From an uncultured Senegalimassilia sp. (GTDB lineage Bacteria > Actinomycetota > Coriobacteriia > Coriobacteriales > Eggerthellaceae), in NCBI RefSeq assembly GCF_934632265.1, contig NZ_CAKTYH010000102.1, forward strand, positions 1 to 7,037: DNA of 7,037 nucleotides. Direction: 5' to 3'. Below, one piece after another: positions 5,724 to 7,037 of this stretch. Every line of letters begins with the position of its first letter. The stretch's first letter is position 1. Made by a program: the position numbers and the translations under genes. Under the pieces are notes generated by a model that saw only the letters and a list, made by a program, of their open reading frames with translations, did no database searches and was not told the origin of the DNA.

Positions 5724-6624
5724 CACCGATTTCAACCCCGTGGTCGTATCGCCGTACCACGATGAGCCGGCTGCCATGACGGGGCAGGAGCTTATGGCCG
5801 CCAACCCGTATCGTCCGTGGCCGGCGCGCATCACGTCCATCACCGAGCTGACGGCGACCGAGAAGCTGTTCGAGTTCCGCCTGATCGACGAGCGCATCCG
5901 CGAGGCGTTTCGCCACGAGCCCGGCCAGTTCGTCGAGCTGACCATCTTCGGCGTGGGCGAGGCCCCCATCTCCATCTCGTCGAGCCCCTCGAAGCGCGGC
6001 TTCATCGAGCTGTGCGTGCGCCGTGCCGGCCGCTTCACCGAGGCGCTGCACAAGATGCAGTGCGGCGACATCGTGGGCATCCGCGGGCCTTTCGGCCGCG
6101 GCTTCCCGTTCGAGGAGATGAAGGGCCACGACATCCTGCTGGTCGCCGGCGGCCTGGGCATCGCGCCGCTTCGCAGCCTCATCAACAACATCCACGACGA
6201 GCGCAGCGACTTCGGCAAGGTCACCATCATCTACGGTTCGAAGAACCCCTCCGAGGTCATGTTCCGCAACCAGTTCGAGATGTGGCGCCACCGCAAGGAC
6301 TTCGACCTTTACCTGACCGTCGACAACCCCGACGACACGTGGGACGGCGAAGTGGGCCTGGTCACCAAGCCTTTCGAGCATCTGGAGATCAGCCCGGCGA
6401 ACACCTTCGGCGCGGTGTGCGGCCCGCCGGTCATGTATCGCTTCGTGGTCGCCGAGATGCGCAAGAAGGGCATCAGCTACGACCACATCTACATGAGCTT
6501 CGAGCGCCACATGAAGTGCGGCATGGGCAAGTGCGGCCACTGCCAGATCGGGCACCAGTACTGCTGCATCGACGGGCCCGTGTTCAACTATTGGGAAGCG
6601 AAGAACATCCAGGGGTCGATGTAG
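5713..6624 (+). CDS. hydG: Sulfhydrogenase-type [NiFe] hydrogenase gamma subunit (FAD/NAD(P)-binding, [2Fe-2S] protein HydG)
   Basis: This 303-residue flavoprotein exchanges electrons with NAD(P)H and passes them to or from HydB. In order it has a ferredoxin-reductase-like FAD domain with GEAPISISSSP (82-92) and GIRGPFGRGFP (122-132), an NAD(P) domain with LLVAGGLGIAPLRS (142-155) and CGPPVMY (236-242), and a C-terminal [2Fe-2S] segment with KCGMGKCGHC (C269, C274, C277) and YCCIDGPVF (C284/C285), as in dihydroorotate dehydrogenase electron-transfer subunits. The overall pattern closely follows Pyrococcus HydG. It has about 30 residues before the FAD domain, slightly more than is usual, so a start at M22 or M28 is possible. 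It is not the radical-SAM [FeFe] maturase that shares the name HydG. HydD starts just after the stop. NADP versus NAD preference cannot be read with certainty. Confidence 0.92.
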   Translation: MPANTDFNPVVVSPYHDEPAAMTGQELMAANPYRPWPARITSITELTATEKLFEFRLIDERIREAFRHEPGQFVELTIFGVGEAPISISSSPSKRGFIELCVRRAGRFTEALHKMQCGDIVGIRGPFGRGFPFEEMKGHDILLVAGGLGIAPLRSLINNIHDERSDFGKVTIIYGSKNPSEVMFRNQFEMWRHRKDFDLYLTVDNPDDTWDGEVGLVTKPFEHLEISPANTFGAVCGPPVMYRFVVAEMRKKGISYDHIYMSFERHMKCGMGKCGHCQIGHQYCCIDGPVFNYWEAKNIQGSM

Positions 6625-6626
6625 AT

Positions 6627-6632
6627 GGGAGG
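6627..6632 (+). promoter_or_regulatory. Ribosome binding site selecting the hydD start
   Basis: GGGAGG ends 7 bases before the ATG at 6640, the ideal distance. An in-frame ATG at 6625, directly after the hydG stop, lies too close to use this site. It would have to rely on AGGGG at 6611-6615, so 6640 is the better start. Confidence 0.75.
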
Positions 6633-6639
6633 CACGAAC

Positions 6640-7037
6640 ATGGGATGCGGAAACGACGAGCGCCAAGCGCGCGACTTGCCGCGCGTTGTGGTGGTCGGGC
6701 TTGCCAGCTGCTTCGGCTGCCAGCTGCAGATCACCAACGTCGAGCAGCACCTGACCGACGTGCTCGGCCAGATCGACCTGCGTTATTGGCAGCTGGCTTC
6801 CAGCGAGCCCATGCCGGAGGAGTTCGATGTGGCCGTCATCGAGGGCGCCGTGACCACCGAGGAATCCGAGGCCACGGTGCGCAAGCTGCGCGAGCGCGCC
6901 AAGTGCGTCATCGCCTTGGGCGCCTGCGCCGCCACGGCGGGCATCCCCGGCATAGCCGCGCGCAACTTCTTCAAGCGCCCGAGCCAGGTGTACAAGGACG
7001 TGCCCGCGGCGTGCGGCTCTATGGGGGTACCGCGCCC
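6640..7037 (+). CDS. hydD: [NiFe] hydrogenase delta (small) subunit HydD, 3' end beyond the window
   Basis: About 132 residues are visible before the window ends. The protein belongs to the Fe-S small-subunit family shared by group 3 [NiFe] hydrogenases and the 20-kDa subunit of complex I. It shows ASCFGCQLQITN (22-33) with cluster cysteines C24 and C27, the acidic IEGAVTTEES (67-76) with E68, and ALGACAATAGIPG (92-104) with C96. These match the proximal [4Fe-4S] cluster site in order and spacing and resemble Pyrococcus HydD (SCYGCQLQL, IEGSVSTEE, GACA). No twin-arginine signal is present, so the enzyme is cytoplasmic. The fourth proximal cysteine and the ferredoxin-type C-terminus should lie downstream, followed by the large catalytic subunit gene hydA if the usual B-G-D-A order holds. 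The start follows the hydG stop by 15 bases. Confidence 0.9.
   Translation, partial: MGCGNDERQARDLPRVVVVGLASCFGCQLQITNVEQHLTDVLGQIDLRYWQLASSEPMPEEFDVAVIEGAVTTEESEATVRKLRERAKCVIALGACAATAGIPGIAARNFFKRPSQVYKDVPAACGSMGVPR

Noticed and set aside
4584..6230. 548-codon open frame on the minus strand opposite hydB and hydG
   Set aside because: Low-complexity composition typical of antisense frames in GC-rich DNA, no ribosome site seen, and it covers two strongly supported genes.
4686..6624. Anaerobic sulfite reductase asrAB
   Set aside because: AsrA and AsrB share the HydB and HydG folds, but the next gene has the CxxC, IEG and GACA motifs of a hydrogenase small subunit and not a siroheme sulfite reductase.
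5665..6750. 361-codon minus-strand frame opposite hydG and hydD
   Set aside because: Antisense artefact of the same kind; the opposite strand carries conserved FAD, NAD and Fe-S motifs.
704..7033. 12-base repeat TGGGGGTACCGC at 704-715 and 7022-7033
   Set aside because: Both copies lie inside coding sequence in unrelated genes; one shared 12-mer is compatible with chance in GC-rich DNA.
1..7037. CRISPR array, toxin-antitoxin, phage-defence or insertion-sequence signals
   Set aside because: No regularly spaced repeats, no transposase motifs and no defence-gene motifs are visible; apart from the recombinase-like end, all genes belong to known metabolic or housekeeping families.

Overview
The window is GC-rich bacterial DNA with a dense, almost entirely plus-strand gene layout, good Shine-Dalgarno sites and Rho-independent terminators. 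The gene set (a group 3-type [NiFe] hydrogenase operon, a tetratricopeptide membrane protein with a Tyr/Asp/Ala-rich linker, ndk, a cyclophilin) fits a strict anaerobe. My best guess is a GC-rich actinobacterial anaerobe of the Coriobacteriia/Eggerthellaceae type; this is inferred from protein style and composition, not from a marker gene.

Left end (1-276): the last part of a gene that looks like the C-terminus of a site-specific (serine-type) recombinase runs without a stop into the antisense of a complete minus-strand tRNA-Arg(CCG) gene and ends inside it. Its codon use (AGG, AGA, ATA) is unlike that of the other genes. The arrangement suggests the edge of an integrated element sitting at the 3' end of a tRNA gene. 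An inverted repeat carrying the same GGTTCG unit as the tRNA T-arm lies just outside the tRNA 3' end.

Housekeeping stretch (326-4529): a TrmA/RumA-family RNA uracil-5-methyltransferase with intact catalytic residues but missing the CGGC part of the usual iron-sulfur cysteine set; a strong terminator; a cytoplasmic cyclophilin-type peptidyl-prolyl isomerase; a TPR protein with one transmembrane helix, probably co-transcribed with the isomerase; and nucleoside diphosphate kinase (ndk) closed by a 15-bp-stem terminator.

Right end (4530-7037): a leader with possible alternative hairpins, then hydB, hydG and the start of hydD, overlapping or tightly packed. They match the beta, gamma and delta subunits of the cytoplasmic NAD(P)-linked sulfhydrogenase type of [NiFe] hydrogenase (group 3b, order B-G-D-A in Pyrococcus). 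Electrons would pass between the NiFe site in HydA (expected beyond the right edge), the Fe-S clusters of HydD and HydB, and the FAD/NAD(P) site of HydG. No wholly new system is evident. The most worthwhile leads are the recombinase/tRNA junction, the cluster-deficient methyltransferase, the cyclophilin-TPR membrane pair and the structured hydB leader.
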